A stretch of 64,000 bases of DNA from Hyphomonas chukchiensis (GCF_000682695.1 NZ_AWFG01000096.1:59705-123704), one strand, 5' to 3'. Positions 16,276 through 26,838 are shown, numbered from the stretch's first letter. The notes: generated by a model not told the origin, from the letters alone. A program made the numbers and translations.

Positions 16276-18072
16276 TCACTCAGTGCAGCACTTTTCCTTG
16301 AGATCGCTGGTGGCGAGCACTTTCTTGGCAGCCTCGTAGCCGGCCTCGACAGTGGCGTCATAGGCCTCCCAGTCGCGCAGCTCCGTGTCGATCAGATCCG
16401 GGAGGATCAGCACATCGGTCATGTCGCGGCCAAACGTGCGGTCTGCGCGGATCGTGGCCGCCCGCATCAACAGGCCCGCAATCGGCGGGGCCGCCGAGAA
16501 CCCGTTGCCGAGGACCCAGCGGAAGAAGTTCGGCGGATTGATGAACTCTTCCACATCGAGGCCTTCAGCCTGTTGCGTCACGTCGCAGCCAACCACGAAA
16601 CCCCGGTGCATCTCGCGCATCACATCGACCGGAAAATTGTTCAGCACGGCGCCGTCAACCAGCACATCATGGCCATCAACCACAGGCGGCAGGATGCCGG
16701 GTAGGGAAATGGTCGCGCGCAGGGCCTCGCGCAGCAGGCCGGTCCGGTGCAGCCGCAATGTGCCGGTCGTCAGATTGGTCGAAGTGGCAAAGAACGGAAT
16801 ATCCAGGTCGCAGATTTCCGCCTCGCCGAAATGCTCTTTCAGGCGCGCATTCACGCGTGCGCCTTTGACCATGCCGACCACCGGCAGGTTATAGTCCCCA
16901 AGCGGATTGGTCTCGACAAAGGCCTTGCGGATGCGGCGGTCAATCTCGTCATTGTCCCACCCCATGGCGACGCAGGCTGCGATAACCGCACCCATGGACG
17001 AACCGCCGACAAAGTCGATGGGTATGCCTTCCTCGCGAATGGCGCGGACCATGCCGATATGGGAATAGGCCCGCGCGCCGCCGCCTGACATGACCACGCC
17101 GACGGATCGACCGGACATGACACGCGCCAGCCGCGCGCAACTTGGTCCCTGTACGCCGGTCCAGTGAAAAACCCGGCTGCCACCTGACGCGTCCAGCCAC
17201 TCGACCGGGCGGGCAGCCCGGCGTTCATTGCCGTGATGGAGCAGCACGACGTCGACCAGTTTCAGGGCCAGTGCCGGGGAGTCTTCCGTCGGCATGAGCG
17301 GAATGGAGGGCCGCGCATCGGCGCGCGCCATGACCCATATCCGGTCGGCCTGCCGGATCGACAGTCTGAACCAGGCATTATCGCCAATGGTCGATATCAG
17401 GATCACGACGTCATGGCGCAGTTCGAGATCGTCAAAGAAGGCTGCCGGCTTCTCGTCGCCTTCGGCTTCGGCGATGATGACGCTTGTCTTCCCGGCCCGC
17501 GCAAGACTGTCCGCCAGAGCTCTGGCGCGCAGGCTCAGGTCTATCGTGGGCGATGTGCCAACCAGTGTGAAAACCTTTGGTGCGGCCCGTGTCGAGCGCT
17601 GGCCCGCCTTGCCCAGGCGGCGCAGGATCACGCGTATCATGGCCTCCAGCAGTTCCGGCTCGGCCTTCACCATGCGCTGCCAGCCCTTGCGGGTGATCGC
17701 GATCACTTCGGAATCGCGTATCGCGTAGACAGAGCCGGTATGCGGCGCATTTTCCGGCGAACCGTCGCCATCAACGTCCAGTCCGCCCAGGAACAGCGCC
17801 ATCTCCCCGCACGGCTCGCCGGCCCGTATATGGCCGATGAACTCGCTTGCGCCTTCCGGGCCTTCATGGAACGCGCCCAGCGTGCCGGAGAGGACAAAAT
17901 AGATCGAATCGGCCGGTTCGCCCGTCTTGAACAGGGCGCCGCCGGCGGGCAGCGAATACCATTGAGCCTCTTTGCCTGCCGCTTTCATTGCGCGTGCAGG
18001 GACATCCTTGAGGAACGGGATGTTCTTGAGGGCCGGAGTGATGTCGATGCTCATAGGTTTGAAGATGCCCAT
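16276..18072 (-). CDS. patatin-like phospholipase with cyclic-nucleotide-binding domain
   Basis: A 598-residue protein resembling the neuropathy-target-esterase/RssA group. Residues 10-145 form a cNMP-binding domain (GEPADSIYFVLSGTLGAF, GEPCGEMALFLGG). Residues 165-300 form a poorly conserved alpha/beta region. Residues 310-510 form the patatin lipase with oxyanion loop SGGGARAYSHIG, nucleophile GSSMG and catalytic aspartate in DGAVLNNFP. It likely hydrolyses phospholipids or lysophospholipids at the membrane. The ATG at 18072 has AAGGA nine bases upstream. Whether the domain still binds cAMP or cGMP cannot be judged from sequence alone. Confidence 0.9.
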   Translation of the reverse strand: MGIFKPMSIDITPALKNIPFLKDVPARAMKAAGKEAQWYSLPAGGALFKTGEPADSIYFVLSGTLGAFHEGPEGASEFIGHIRAGEPCGEMALFLGGLDVDGDGSPENAPHTGSVYAIRDSEVIAITRKGWQRMVKAEPELLEAMIRVILRRLGKAGQRSTRAAPKVFTLVGTSPTIDLSLRARALADSLARAGKTSVIIAEAEGDEKPAAFFDDLELRHDVVILISTIGDNAWFRLSIRQADRIWVMARADARPSIPLMPTEDSPALALKLVDVVLLHHGNERRAARPVEWLDASGGSRVFHWTGVQGPSCARLARVMSGRSVGVVMSGGGARAYSHIGMVRAIREEGIPIDFVGGSSMGAVIAACVAMGWDNDEIDRRIRKAFVETNPLGDYNLPVVGMVKGARVNARLKEHFGEAEICDLDIPFFATSTNLTTGTLRLHRTGLLREALRATISLPGILPPVVDGHDVLVDGAVLNNFPVDVMREMHRGFVVGCDVTQQAEGLDVEEFINPPNFFRWVLGNGFSAAPPIAGLLMRAATIRADRTFGRDMTDVLILPDLIDTELRDWEAYDATVEAGYEAAKKVLATSDLKEKCCTE

Positions 18073-18189
18073 TCCAGAAGGTCCTTCCAAGTGGGAACCC
18101 TACCTGAACTCTCTCAATATTGGGTTACAGTCGCGTGACAGCGGCCCGCACGCTCGCTAAGCAGGCTCCAGGCCCTTGAGGGAGGCATC

Positions 18190-19797
<1,608 letters not shown>

Positions 19798-19860
19798 ACA
19801 TTACATCTTGTTCGTGAACGGCTTTTCACGCCCAATTTATGCCACATTGTGACATGGTCA

Positions 19861-19885
19861 GCCTGTCGCAAACATTGCGGCAGGC
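19861..19885 (+). other. strong hairpin before the EF-hand gene
   Basis: An 11-bp stem with one G-T pair (19861-19871 with 19875-19885) closes on a three-base ACA loop, 20 bases before the ATG and just ahead of the AAGGAGAG ribosome-binding site. No T-tract follows, so it is more likely a 5' UTR structure than a terminator. Confidence 0.5.
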
Positions 19886-19904
19886 ATGAAAAGGAGAGAC
19901 GGCC

Positions 19905-20216
19905 ATGGTGCGACGTGCGAATTTCCTTATGGCGGCGGCGATGATGACCGCCCTCATCAGCCACGCGGATCAGCTGCCGGATTTTTCGCTGTTCGATGTC
20001 GATGATGACGGCCTGATCTCGGAGGACGAATACGTCTCCCAGCAGACCGGCACCCGCAAGGCCTCCGAATCCGAGGCTATCGCCAAATTCACCCGGCTCG
20101 ATCTCGACCAGAACCACACCGTTTCCGAAGAAGAGCTCTACCGCGCCGTCCAGGCCTGGCGCGGAGAAACAGACGAGACATCCGTGTCCGCAACCGATCT
20201 GGCTGCCAGTCAGTAA
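19905..20216 (+). CDS. small exported EF-hand calcium-binding protein
   Basis: A 103-residue protein with an N-terminal signal-like segment (about 1-21) and two EF-hand loops, DVDDDGLISEDE (about 29-40) and DLDQNHTVSEEE (about 66-77). Both keep acidic residues at positions 1, 3 and 12, so Ca2+ binding is plausible; the second has Asn-His at positions 5-6 in place of Asp/Asn-Gly. It is likely periplasmic. AAGGAGAG lies upstream. A strong terminator follows at 20239. Confidence 0.8.
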   Translation: MVRRANFLMAAAMMTALISHADQLPDFSLFDVDDDGLISEDEYVSQQTGTRKASESEAIAKFTRLDLDQNHTVSEEELYRAVQAWRGETDETSVSATDLAASQ

Positions 20217-20238
20217 TTGCGTCCGGCATGGAAGGGGA

Positions 20239-20274
20239 GAGGGCCTGTCCCCTGGCAGGCCCTCTTTGCTTTTT
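20239..20274 (+). terminator. rho-independent terminator after EF-hand gene
   Basis: A 9-bp stem GAGGGCCTG/CAGGCCCTC (20239-20247 with 20256-20264) is followed by TTTGCTTTTT. Confidence 0.85.
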
Positions 20275-20384
20275 CGGGGACTGCCGGAAATCTGACATGC
20301 CTTCGGCTACGGGCAAGCCCGTATGGGCGAGCGGGGGCACGGCTGCCAGAATGGGCCCTCAGGATCACCTTGAGGACCGCCCCA

Positions 20385-20969
20385 ATGACACAGATCTGCA
20401 TCATCGATGGTCACCCGGACCCCGCCCCGCATCACCTCATCCACGCCTTGTGCGATGCCTATGCCGAAGGGGCGGCGGAGGAAGACCACGCCGTCTCGCG
20501 CATAAACGTCGGAAGTCTCGATTTCGGCTTCCTCAGTACACCGGACGATTTTGCCACGCCGCCATCTGAGCCCGTGCTGAGCGAACGCCGGAAAATCGCC
20601 GAGGCCGATCATCTCCTGATTGCCTTTCCGCTCTGGCTCGGTGGCATGCCGGCCAAGCTGCGCGCCTTTTTCGAACAGGCGGCGCGCGCAGAATTCTTCC
20701 TCGCCGCATCCGACAGCGCGCATAAATGGCCCATGCAGATGATGAAGGGCAAATCCGCGCGCACTGTCATTACCATGGGCATGCCAGGTCTCGTCTACCG
20801 GTTTGGCATGGATGCCGGCGCCCTGCGCGCGCTCGAGCGCGGCGTCCTCGGCCTGTCCGGCTTCGGCCCGCTGCACCACACCATTCTCGGCACGGCCGGC
20901 GAGGTCGATGAGGCCAAGTTCAAGCGCTGGTGCACCGAGATGCGCATCTTCGGCCGCGAAGGCGTTTGA
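20385..20969 (+). CDS. flavodoxin-fold NAD(P)H dehydrogenase (quinone)
   Basis: A 194-residue cytosolic oxidoreductase of the Flavodoxin_2/NQO1 type (KefF/MdaB-like), expected to bind FMN or FAD and reduce quinones. It starts with the beta-strand/phosphate loop ICIIDGHPDP, contains LLIAFPLWLGGMPAKLRAFFEQA, and later TMGMPGLVYRFGMDAGALRALERGVLGLSGFG. The ATG at 20385 is chosen because GAGG lies upstream and the fold starts there; an upstream extension to 20217 runs through a terminator. No linked K+ efflux gene is present. The substrate is unknown. Confidence 0.82.
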   Translation: MTQICIIDGHPDPAPHHLIHALCDAYAEGAAEEDHAVSRINVGSLDFGFLSTPDDFATPPSEPVLSERRKIAEADHLLIAFPLWLGGMPAKLRAFFEQAARAEFFLAASDSAHKWPMQMMKGKSARTVITMGMPGLVYRFGMDAGALRALERGVLGLSGFGPLHHTILGTAGEVDEAKFKRWCTEMRIFGREGV

Positions 20970-21044
20970 TGCGAAACATGTGACACAGGCAGGCTTGATT
21001 TTCCGGCCACTGGCTGTGACCAGTGGCGCCGGAGGATGTTGCCC

Positions 21045-22091
21045 GTGCAGACAAACCGATTCGACCTGCTGCGCCTCGTCTTTGCGGCTGTGGTTTGCGT
21101 CTTCCATGCCGTTGCGCTCACTGCGCTCCATTCATTCGGTCCGCTCGAAACGGCGTTGGGGCAGGGTGCGGAGGTCGCCATCGAGGGCTTTTTCATCACG
21201 TCCGGCGCCTTGGTCTCCGGGTCGCTCGCTCGCGCCGCTACGCTGGCTGACTATGCGGGCAAGCGGGTTCGGCGCCTTTATCCGGCCTATGCCACGGTGA
21301 TCCTGGTTCCGGCGCTGATTTCGCTCGTGCTCAGCCGCGACTTGCCGGGCGTGCTGGCCTATCTCGGCGCCAATCTCACCTTCCTGAACTTCCTCGCCCC
21401 CAATTTGCCCGACCTTTTTGAGGGCCAGCGCTTCACGGAGGTCAATGGCGCGCTCTGGACTCTCAAGATCGAGGTCATGTTCTATCTGGCACTGCCCTTG
21501 ATCGCCTTGGTCCTGCGCCGCATGGGCCGGTTCTGGTGGGTGGGCATCGCGGTCCTGTATGTCGGCGGCGAGGTCTGGCGGCTCGGTCTGCCGCATGTCT
21601 GGCAGGGGCCTGAAGCTTACACTCTGGCCCGTCAGTTGCCCGGCCAGATGGCCTTCTTTGCCAGCGGCATCGCCCTTTGGCGCCTGTGGGGCCTTGCAAA
21701 AACCCGCCCGCTGCTATTTGGCGCCGTGGGGCTCGGCCTTGTCTTCCTGTCGTTTGTCCATCCTGCCTTTGTGCCAGCCCGCGCCGCAGGTCTCACTGGC
21801 CTGATCGCCTGCGTGGCTTTCGTGCCGGGGGCCGCTCTCAATGTCGCCCGGTTCGGGGATGTCAGCTACGGGGTCTACATCACCCATTTCCCGATCCTGC
21901 AGGCGCTTGTGATGCTTGGGCTTTTTGCTGCAGTTGGCCCCATTGCGGCATTCACCCTTACGGGCTTTATCGTATTCGCCGCCAGCCTGCTTCTCTGGCA
22001 TAGTGTCGAGAAGCCGGCACTGCGGCCGTCCAGCCATTACAGGCAGGCCGCTGGAACCGAACACGCCGTCAAACGTCAGGAAACCGCATGA
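21045..22091 (+). CDS. acyltransferase family 3 membrane protein
   Basis: An integral membrane acyltransferase (OafA/OatA type) of about 348 residues with ten predicted helices. It transfers acetyl or other acyl groups to surface polysaccharides or envelope glycans. The N-terminus shows RFDLLRLVFAAVVCVFHAVAL with the conserved histidine, and EGFFITSGALVSGS. The C-terminal helix shows YGVYITHFPILQ. There is no extracellular SGNH domain. The GTG at 21045 is preferred because GGAGG (21031-21035) sits nine bases upstream; the ATG at 21036 directly touches that site. The stop overlaps the liuC start by 4 bases (ATGA). Confidence 0.83.
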   Translation: MQTNRFDLLRLVFAAVVCVFHAVALTALHSFGPLETALGQGAEVAIEGFFITSGALVSGSLARAATLADYAGKRVRRLYPAYATVILVPALISLVLSRDLPGVLAYLGANLTFLNFLAPNLPDLFEGQRFTEVNGALWTLKIEVMFYLALPLIALVLRRMGRFWWVGIAVLYVGGEVWRLGLPHVWQGPEAYTLARQLPGQMAFFASGIALWRLWGLAKTRPLLFGAVGLGLVFLSFVHPAFVPARAAGLTGLIACVAFVPGAALNVARFGDVSYGVYITHFPILQALVMLGLFAAVGPIAAFTLTGFIVFAASLLLWHSVEKPALRPSSHYRQAAGTEHAVKRQETA

Positions 22092-22891
22092 CCGACACAG
22101 TTTACGAAACCATCACCCTCCAGGCCACGCAGGAGGGCCTCGCTGTTGTCACGCTCAACCGGCCTGACGTTCACAATGCGTTCAATGCGCTCGTCATCGA
22201 GGAGCTGACGGATGCGTTCGAGGCGATTGCGGATCAGGAAACCATCCGGATGATGATCCTGCGCGGCAATGGCCCCTCCTTTTCAGCTGGCGCAGACCTC
22301 AACTGGATGAAGCAGGCCGCCGAGCTGCACACCAAGGACGACAACGAGCATGACGCGCAAAGGCTCGCGGCCATGCTTCAGGCGCTCTACGACATGCCCC
22401 AGATGACGCTGGCGCTGGTCCAGGGTGCGGCCATGGGCGGCGGAGCAGGCCTTGTCGCGGCGTGCGATGTGGCCGTGGCGATGACCGGCACCAAGTTCCG
22501 CTTTTCAGAAGTGCGCCTCGGCCTGACGCCAGCCACGATCAGCCCCTATGTGATCGACGCCATCGGTCCGCGCCGGGCCCGCGCCCTGTTCGTGACGGCA
22601 GAGACCTTCGATGCCGAATATGCCGAGCGCATGGGCCTCGTGCACTATGTCGTGGCCGACCAGGCCGGCATGACGGCCATGGAAGAGCATATTGCCAATC
22701 TCGTCTTCTCTGCCGCACCGGGCGCGATTGCCGATGCCAAGAAGCTGGTGGCAGATGTCACAGGCGAGATCATCGACAAGGATCTTGGCCACGAGACGGC
22801 GCGCCGCATTGCGGCCCGCCGGGCATCGGATGAAGGCAAGGAAGGCGTTGCGGCTTTCCTGGAGAAGCGCAAGCCTAGTTGGAGCCGGTAA
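22088..22891 (+). CDS. liuC: methylglutaconyl-CoA hydratase (enoyl-CoA hydratase family)
   Basis: A crotonase-fold enzyme of 267 residues that likely hydrates 3-methylglutaconyl-CoA to HMG-CoA in leucine degradation. It shows NGPSFSAGADLNWMKQAA (the DLNWM element is common in this subfamily), the oxyanion-hole VQGAAMGGGAGLVAACDVAVA and FSEVRLGLTPATISPYV. It is encoded between mccB and mccA on the same strand, which supports the substrate. Its start overlaps the acyltransferase stop, so it is translationally coupled to that gene. The 3' end overlaps a convergent membrane-protein gene by 17 bases. Confidence 0.88.
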   Translation: MTDTVYETITLQATQEGLAVVTLNRPDVHNAFNALVIEELTDAFEAIADQETIRMMILRGNGPSFSAGADLNWMKQAAELHTKDDNEHDAQRLAAMLQALYDMPQMTLALVQGAAMGGGAGLVAACDVAVAMTGTKFRFSEVRLGLTPATISPYVIDAIGPRRARALFVTAETFDAEYAERMGLVHYVVADQAGMTAMEEHIANLVFSAAPGAIADAKKLVADVTGEIIDKDLGHETARRIAARRASDEGKEGVAAFLEKRKPSWSR

Positions 22892-23231
22892 CCAGCTTGT
22901 CGGTCGCAGTCTTCACGGGCAGGCCCATGTCGCCCAGGAATTCGAGGGTCGCGGCCACGGGGTTTATCCCGGTCATGTTCGTTATGGGTGTCTGGAATAC
23001 GTAAACCAGCACGCCGAACATGATGAGGTAGATCACAAACTGCATCGCTGACTTCAGCAGGAACGCCCCCGCGCTGCCTGCCACAAGGCCAACACCGCCA
23101 AGGATGAGTGCCCCGGCAATGGGCGTCAGGTTGCTGACGTCCGCTGCCTGCGAATAGCCGATATAGCCGCCAACGGCCGCGCCGACCACGCCGGCAAGAC
23201 CGCTCAACTGAACTCCGGATGCATAGGCCAT
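22875..23231 (-). CDS. small hydrophobic membrane protein
   Basis: A 118-residue inner-membrane protein with three to four hydrophobic, glycine-rich segments (LSGLAGVVGAAVGGYIGYS, AGALILGGVGLVAGSAGAFLL as a split stretch, and QFVIYLIMFGVLVYVF). I do not recognise the family. The ATG at 23231 is set by GAGGGG seven bases upstream; the frame runs on to 23438 without a better site. It overlaps the end of liuC on the other strand. Confidence 0.7.
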   Translation of the reverse strand: MAYASGVQLSGLAGVVGAAVGGYIGYSQAADVSNLTPIAGALILGGVGLVAGSAGAFLLKSAMQFVIYLIMFGVLVYVFQTPITNMTGINPVAATLEFLGDMGLPVKTATDKLVTGSN

Positions 23232-23406
23232 GTTTAGTCCCCTCGATTGACTATGGTTAACCCTTACGACAACCCGCAGGCGGCAGAAAGCCGGAATTTC
23301 ACCCCCTTCCGCTGTGCTTCGTGGACCGTTCGCTGACCATTCCCGGACCGTTCCGTGACCATTTCCGGCCCTAAACCTGCCCGCTTCGGGGTGGATGGAG
23401 GGTCCC

Positions 23407-24282
23407 ATGAAGCCCACGCCGAGTCCGCCGCCCGCCAATGCCCTGCAACGCCGCCTCCATGCGGCGCGTGCCGCTCTTCATGCGCGCTGGGTGCGCGGGC
23501 CTGTCAGCCAGGCGGCCTTCGAATTCCTGGCCTTCGGCATCAAGCAGGCCTGGGCCTGCCTGTTTGGCGGGGCGATGTTGGGCCTCCTGATGCTGACCTT
23601 CCTGTTCTATCCGGATGGGGCGCTACTCTCGCGTTACGACTTCCTCGTGCTCGCCGCCGTCGCCATTCAGGTGACCATGCTGCTGACCGGGCTGGAGACA
23701 TGGGAGGAGGCGCGGATCATCCTCGTGTTCCATGTCGTCGGGACGATCATGGAGCTGTTCAAGACGCACGCCGGCAGCTGGATCTATCCCGAGGACAGCT
23801 ATCTCCGCATTGGCGCGGTGCCGCTGTTCTCCGGCTTCATGTATGCGGCGGTGGGATCATATCTCGCTCGCGTGTGGCGCATCTTTGCTTTCCGGTTCAC
23901 GCACTTCCCGCCGCTCTGGCTGCAGGGCCTGCTGGCCGTCACGATCTATGTGAACTTCTTCGCGCACCACTGGCTGTCGGACATTCGCCTTGTCCTCTTT
24001 GCGGCGACGGTTCTGATCTATGGCCGCTGCTGGGTCCAGTTCAGGCCGGACGAGGCTTACCGCCGGATGCCGCTCGTCGTCGGTTTCCTGCTGGTCGCGC
24101 TGTTCATCTGGTTTGCCGAAAACCTTGGCACCTTCGCCCGGGCATGGGCCTATCCGGGGCAGGAAGACGGATGGGAGATGGTCTCGCTCGCCAAGCTCGG
24201 CTCATGGTACCTGCTGATGATCATCAGCTTCGTGCTGGTCGCGACGGTTCACCGGGCCCGCCCAGCGATGCTCACTCGATGA
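23407..24282 (+). CDS. DUF817 family membrane protein
   Basis: A 291-residue inner-membrane protein with about eight helices, matching the DUF817 (YoaT) family. It shows GLETWEEARIILVFHVVGTIMELFKTH, GSWIYPE and VNFFAHHWLSDIRLVLF in order. The role of the family is unknown; the conserved acidic and histidine residues inside the membrane region suggest an enzyme or ion-handling protein, as inference. The ATG at 23407 has GGAGG six bases upstream; an upstream ATG at 23395 lacks a site. The 3' end overlaps a convergent gene by 11 bases. Confidence 0.85.
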   Translation: MKPTPSPPPANALQRRLHAARAALHARWVRGPVSQAAFEFLAFGIKQAWACLFGGAMLGLLMLTFLFYPDGALLSRYDFLVLAAVAIQVTMLLTGLETWEEARIILVFHVVGTIMELFKTHAGSWIYPEDSYLRIGAVPLFSGFMYAAVGSYLARVWRIFAFRFTHFPPLWLQGLLAVTIYVNFFAHHWLSDIRLVLFAATVLIYGRCWVQFRPDEAYRRMPLVVGFLLVALFIWFAENLGTFARAWAYPGQEDGWEMVSLAKLGSWYLLMIISFVLVATVHRARPAMLTR

Positions 24283-24667
24283 TGTCCACGCAGGGCGCGT
24301 AGAACTTGCCGGGTTCGAAGAAGAGCGAGACGAGCATGGCCTTCAGTTCGTCCGGGTTCAGGCCCGCCGCCGCGGCGCCTTCGTAGAAATCATCCTCACG
24401 CATGTCCGGGTCGCCCTGATAGTAAGCTGACCAGAGGCGCAGGGCGTGCTCGTCGCCTTCGGCCTTGTCGATCCAGTCGGCGACTTCCGATCTGGCGCAC
24501 TTGCAGAAGGGCCTGGCCCGGGCCTTCGACACGCCCTCAGCCGCAACATCGACGCGGCATTGTTTCTCCCACGCCTTGGCGACGGATGTCTCGTCTTTCG
24601 GTGCGGCGGCAGCCGTGCCCATGGTTAACAGCGTGGCGGAGGCAATCAGGGCGGTCAGTCGGCGCAT
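24272..24667 (-). CDS. secreted hypothetical protein with four cysteines
   Basis: A 131-residue protein with a clear signal peptide (about 1-22, ending TAAAA) and a mature part containing four cysteines (QCRVD, FCKC, PCVDI) that could form disulfides or bind a metal. The rest is acidic and helical. I do not recognise the family. It is transcribed toward DUF817 and divergent from mccA, with 92 bases between the two starts. Confidence 0.72.
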   Translation of the reverse strand: MRRLTALIASATLLTMGTAAAAPKDETSVAKAWEKQCRVDVAAEGVSKARARPFCKCARSEVADWIDKAEGDEHALRLWSAYYQGDPDMREDDFYEGAAAAGLNPDELKAMLVSLFFEPGKFYAPCVDIIE

Positions 24668-24759
24668 GGCGTTCTCATCCTTGATGGCCCGCCAGCTTAG
24701 GCACGCGCTTCCGGCCCCGCAACTTGTCTTTTGCGGCGAAATCGGGTCTTGCTGCGGCC

Positions 24760-26664
24760 ATGATCAAAAGCCTCCTCATTGCCAATCGCGGCGAGATCGC
24801 CTGCCGTATCATGGCGACATGCCGTGACATGGGCATCCGCACGATCGCCGTCTATTCCGATGCCGACGCCCGTGCCAAGCATGTGCGCGAAGCTGACGAA
24901 GCCGTGCATATCGGCCCGGCGCCTGCTGCCGAGAGCTACCTGCGCGGCGACCGCATCCTCGCTGCCGCCAGGGCGGCCGGCGCCGACGCCATCCACCCCG
25001 GTTACGGCTTCCTGTCCGAGAATGCCGAATTCGCCGAGGATGTGCGCAATGCGGGCCTCATCTGGGTCGGCCCGCCGCCATCCGCCATCCGCGCCATGGG
25101 CCTCAAGGACGAAGCCAAGCGCATTGCCGAGGAGGCGGGCGTTCCCGTGCTGCCCGGCTATCGCGGCGAGGCGCAGGACCTGAAGACGCTGACCAATGCG
25201 GCCAAAGAGATCGGCTATCCGATACTGATCAAGGCCATTGCGGGCGGTGGGGGCAGGGGCATCCGCCTCGTCACCAAGGCGGCCGACCTGAAAGACGAAC
25301 TCGACAGCGCCGTGCGCGAGGCGACAAGCGCCTTCGGCGACGGGCGCGTCATGCTGGAGAAACTGGTCGAACAGCCTCGCCATATCGAAGTGCAGGTCTT
25401 CGGCGACAGCCACGGCAATACCGTCCACCTGTTCGAACGCGACTGCTCGCTGCAACGCCGCCGCCAGAAAGTGCTGGAAGAAGCACCCGCGCCCGGCATG
25501 CCGGACGATGTGCGCGCCGCGATGACGGATGCCGCCGTGAAACTGGCCGCCGCCGTGAAATATGAAGGCGCGGGTACGGTGGAGTTCATCGTCGATGGCA
25601 GCCGACCGCTGAGTCTCGACTCTTTCTGGTTCCTCGAAATGAACACCCGCCTGCAGGTCGAACACCCGGTCACCGAACTGGTGACGGACACCGACCTCGT
25701 CGAATGGCAGCTGCTGGTCGCCAGTGGCGAACAGATCCCGCTGAAGCAATCCGAGATCGTGCTGGGCGGCCATGCCATCGAGGCGCGCATCTGCGCCGAA
25801 GACCCCGCTGAAGGCTTCCGCCCCGGCGCGGGCCTGATCCTCGAATTCGGCCTGCTGGAAGAAGTGGACGGCGAGCATGTCCGCTGGGATGCGGGATTTG
25901 AAAGCGGCGACCGCGTGCCGTCCTCGTATGATTCCATGATCGCCAAACTGATCGTCTGGGGCGAGGACCGCGACGAGGCCGCCGACCGCCTGATCGACGC
26001 GCTGGCCCATACCCAGCTTGTCGGCGTGCCGTCCAATGCCGGCTTCCTGCGCCGCTGCGCCATGTCGGACGCCTTCCTTGAGGCGACGCACCATGTGAAC
26101 TGGATCGCGGAGCAGGGCGATGCACTCACCCACGCTCCGGGCGCAAACCAGCACGCCTCTGTCATGGCCGTCTGCGATATCCAGCTGGATGCACCTGGCG
26201 CCGCCAGGCCTTGGGACATCAAGGATGGCTGGCGCATGAATGCGGCGCCCGTTTATCGGGCATCAGTGGCCGTTGGCGGCGATGCCGACTGGATCGATCC
26301 CGACGATTACGAGGTTGATGAAGACCTGCCGCTGCCCCTCGTGACAGATCTGTCGCCCCGTCGCTATGCCGTCACGACAGCGGGCGACAGCGTGCTGGTC
26401 GAGGTGCCGGACTATGACGCCGATGTCGAAGCCCTGCTTGGCGGCGACGCGGTGAAAGCCCCGATGCCCGGCAAGATCATCGCGATGAACGTGAAGGCCG
26501 GTGACACGGTGACCCACGGGCAGACGCTCGCCGTCATGGAAGCGATGAAGATGGAACACAGCCTCGCCGCGCCGCGCGATGGCGTGGTGGAAGCGGTCTC
26601 AGGCGCGGTCGGCGAACAGGTCGCTGAAGGTGTGGTGCTGGTTCAGCTTGTGGAAGAGGCCTGA
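24760..26664 (+). CDS. mccA: 3-methylcrotonyl-CoA carboxylase, alpha (biotin) subunit
   Basis: A 634-residue biotin-carrying subunit: biotin carboxylase (1-445: KSLLIANRGEIACRI, AIAGGGGRGIRLV, EMNTRLQVEHPVTELVT), a short BT region and a biotinyl domain with the lysine in EAMKMEH at residue 597. With MccB it carboxylates 3-methylcrotonyl-CoA. The assignment to MCC rather than PCC rests on linkage to ivd, mccB and liuC and on its difference from pccA at 2364. The ATG at 24760 begins the conserved core; an upstream TTG (24724) is less likely. No good ribosome-binding site is seen. A large inverted repeat follows the stop. Confidence 0.92.
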   Translation: MIKSLLIANRGEIACRIMATCRDMGIRTIAVYSDADARAKHVREADEAVHIGPAPAAESYLRGDRILAAARAAGADAIHPGYGFLSENAEFAEDVRNAGLIWVGPPPSAIRAMGLKDEAKRIAEEAGVPVLPGYRGEAQDLKTLTNAAKEIGYPILIKAIAGGGGRGIRLVTKAADLKDELDSAVREATSAFGDGRVMLEKLVEQPRHIEVQVFGDSHGNTVHLFERDCSLQRRRQKVLEEAPAPGMPDDVRAAMTDAAVKLAAAVKYEGAGTVEFIVDGSRPLSLDSFWFLEMNTRLQVEHPVTELVTDTDLVEWQLLVASGEQIPLKQSEIVLGGHAIEARICAEDPAEGFRPGAGLILEFGLLEEVDGEHVRWDAGFESGDRVPSSYDSMIAKLIVWGEDRDEAADRLIDALAHTQLVGVPSNAGFLRRCAMSDAFLEATHHVNWIAEQGDALTHAPGANQHASVMAVCDIQLDAPGAARPWDIKDGWRMNAAPVYRASVAVGGDADWIDPDDYEVDEDLPLPLVTDLSPRRYAVTTAGDSVLVEVPDYDADVEALLGGDAVKAPMPGKIIAMNVKAGDTVTHGQTLAVMEAMKMEHSLAAPRDGVVEAVSGAVGEQVAEGVVLVQLVEEA

Positions 26665-26703
26665 CACCTGAGCGCTCATCCTGAGCCCTGATCTCACGAA
26701 GCG

Positions 26704-26836
26704 CCCTCACCTCCCATCGCTTTGCGATGGGCCCCTCCTCTCCCAGAGGGAGAGGGGTTTGACGGGAAGAGCCACTTAACGCCTCTCCCTCTGGGAGAGG
26801 AGGGGCCCGCTGCCGAAGGCAGTGGGAGGTGAGGGC
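26704..26836. repeat. paired GC-rich inverted repeat with nested hairpins
   Basis: Two arms of about 52 bases (26704-26755 and 26782-26836) are reverse complements of each other apart from compensated positions. Each arm holds two own hairpins: CCTCTCCC/GGGAGAGG (26737-26755; 26782-26800) and a second stem whose sequence differs between arms but stays paired (CATCGC/GCGATG at 26715-26729; CTGCC/GGCAG at 26810-26822). It separates convergent mccA and gltX and may also end both transcripts. Related elements occur at 35026, 60926, 61413 and 62165. Confidence 0.85.
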
Positions 26837-26838
26837 CT

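Noticed and set aside
24697..26154. 485-codon minus-strand frame opposite mccA
   Set aside because: It is an antisense shadow of mccA, with the same pattern as that opposite pccA.
26704..26836. Repeat at 26.7 kb as a CRISPR or insertion-sequence end
   Set aside because: There are only two arms, in inverted orientation, with no spacer array, no transposase and no target duplication visible.
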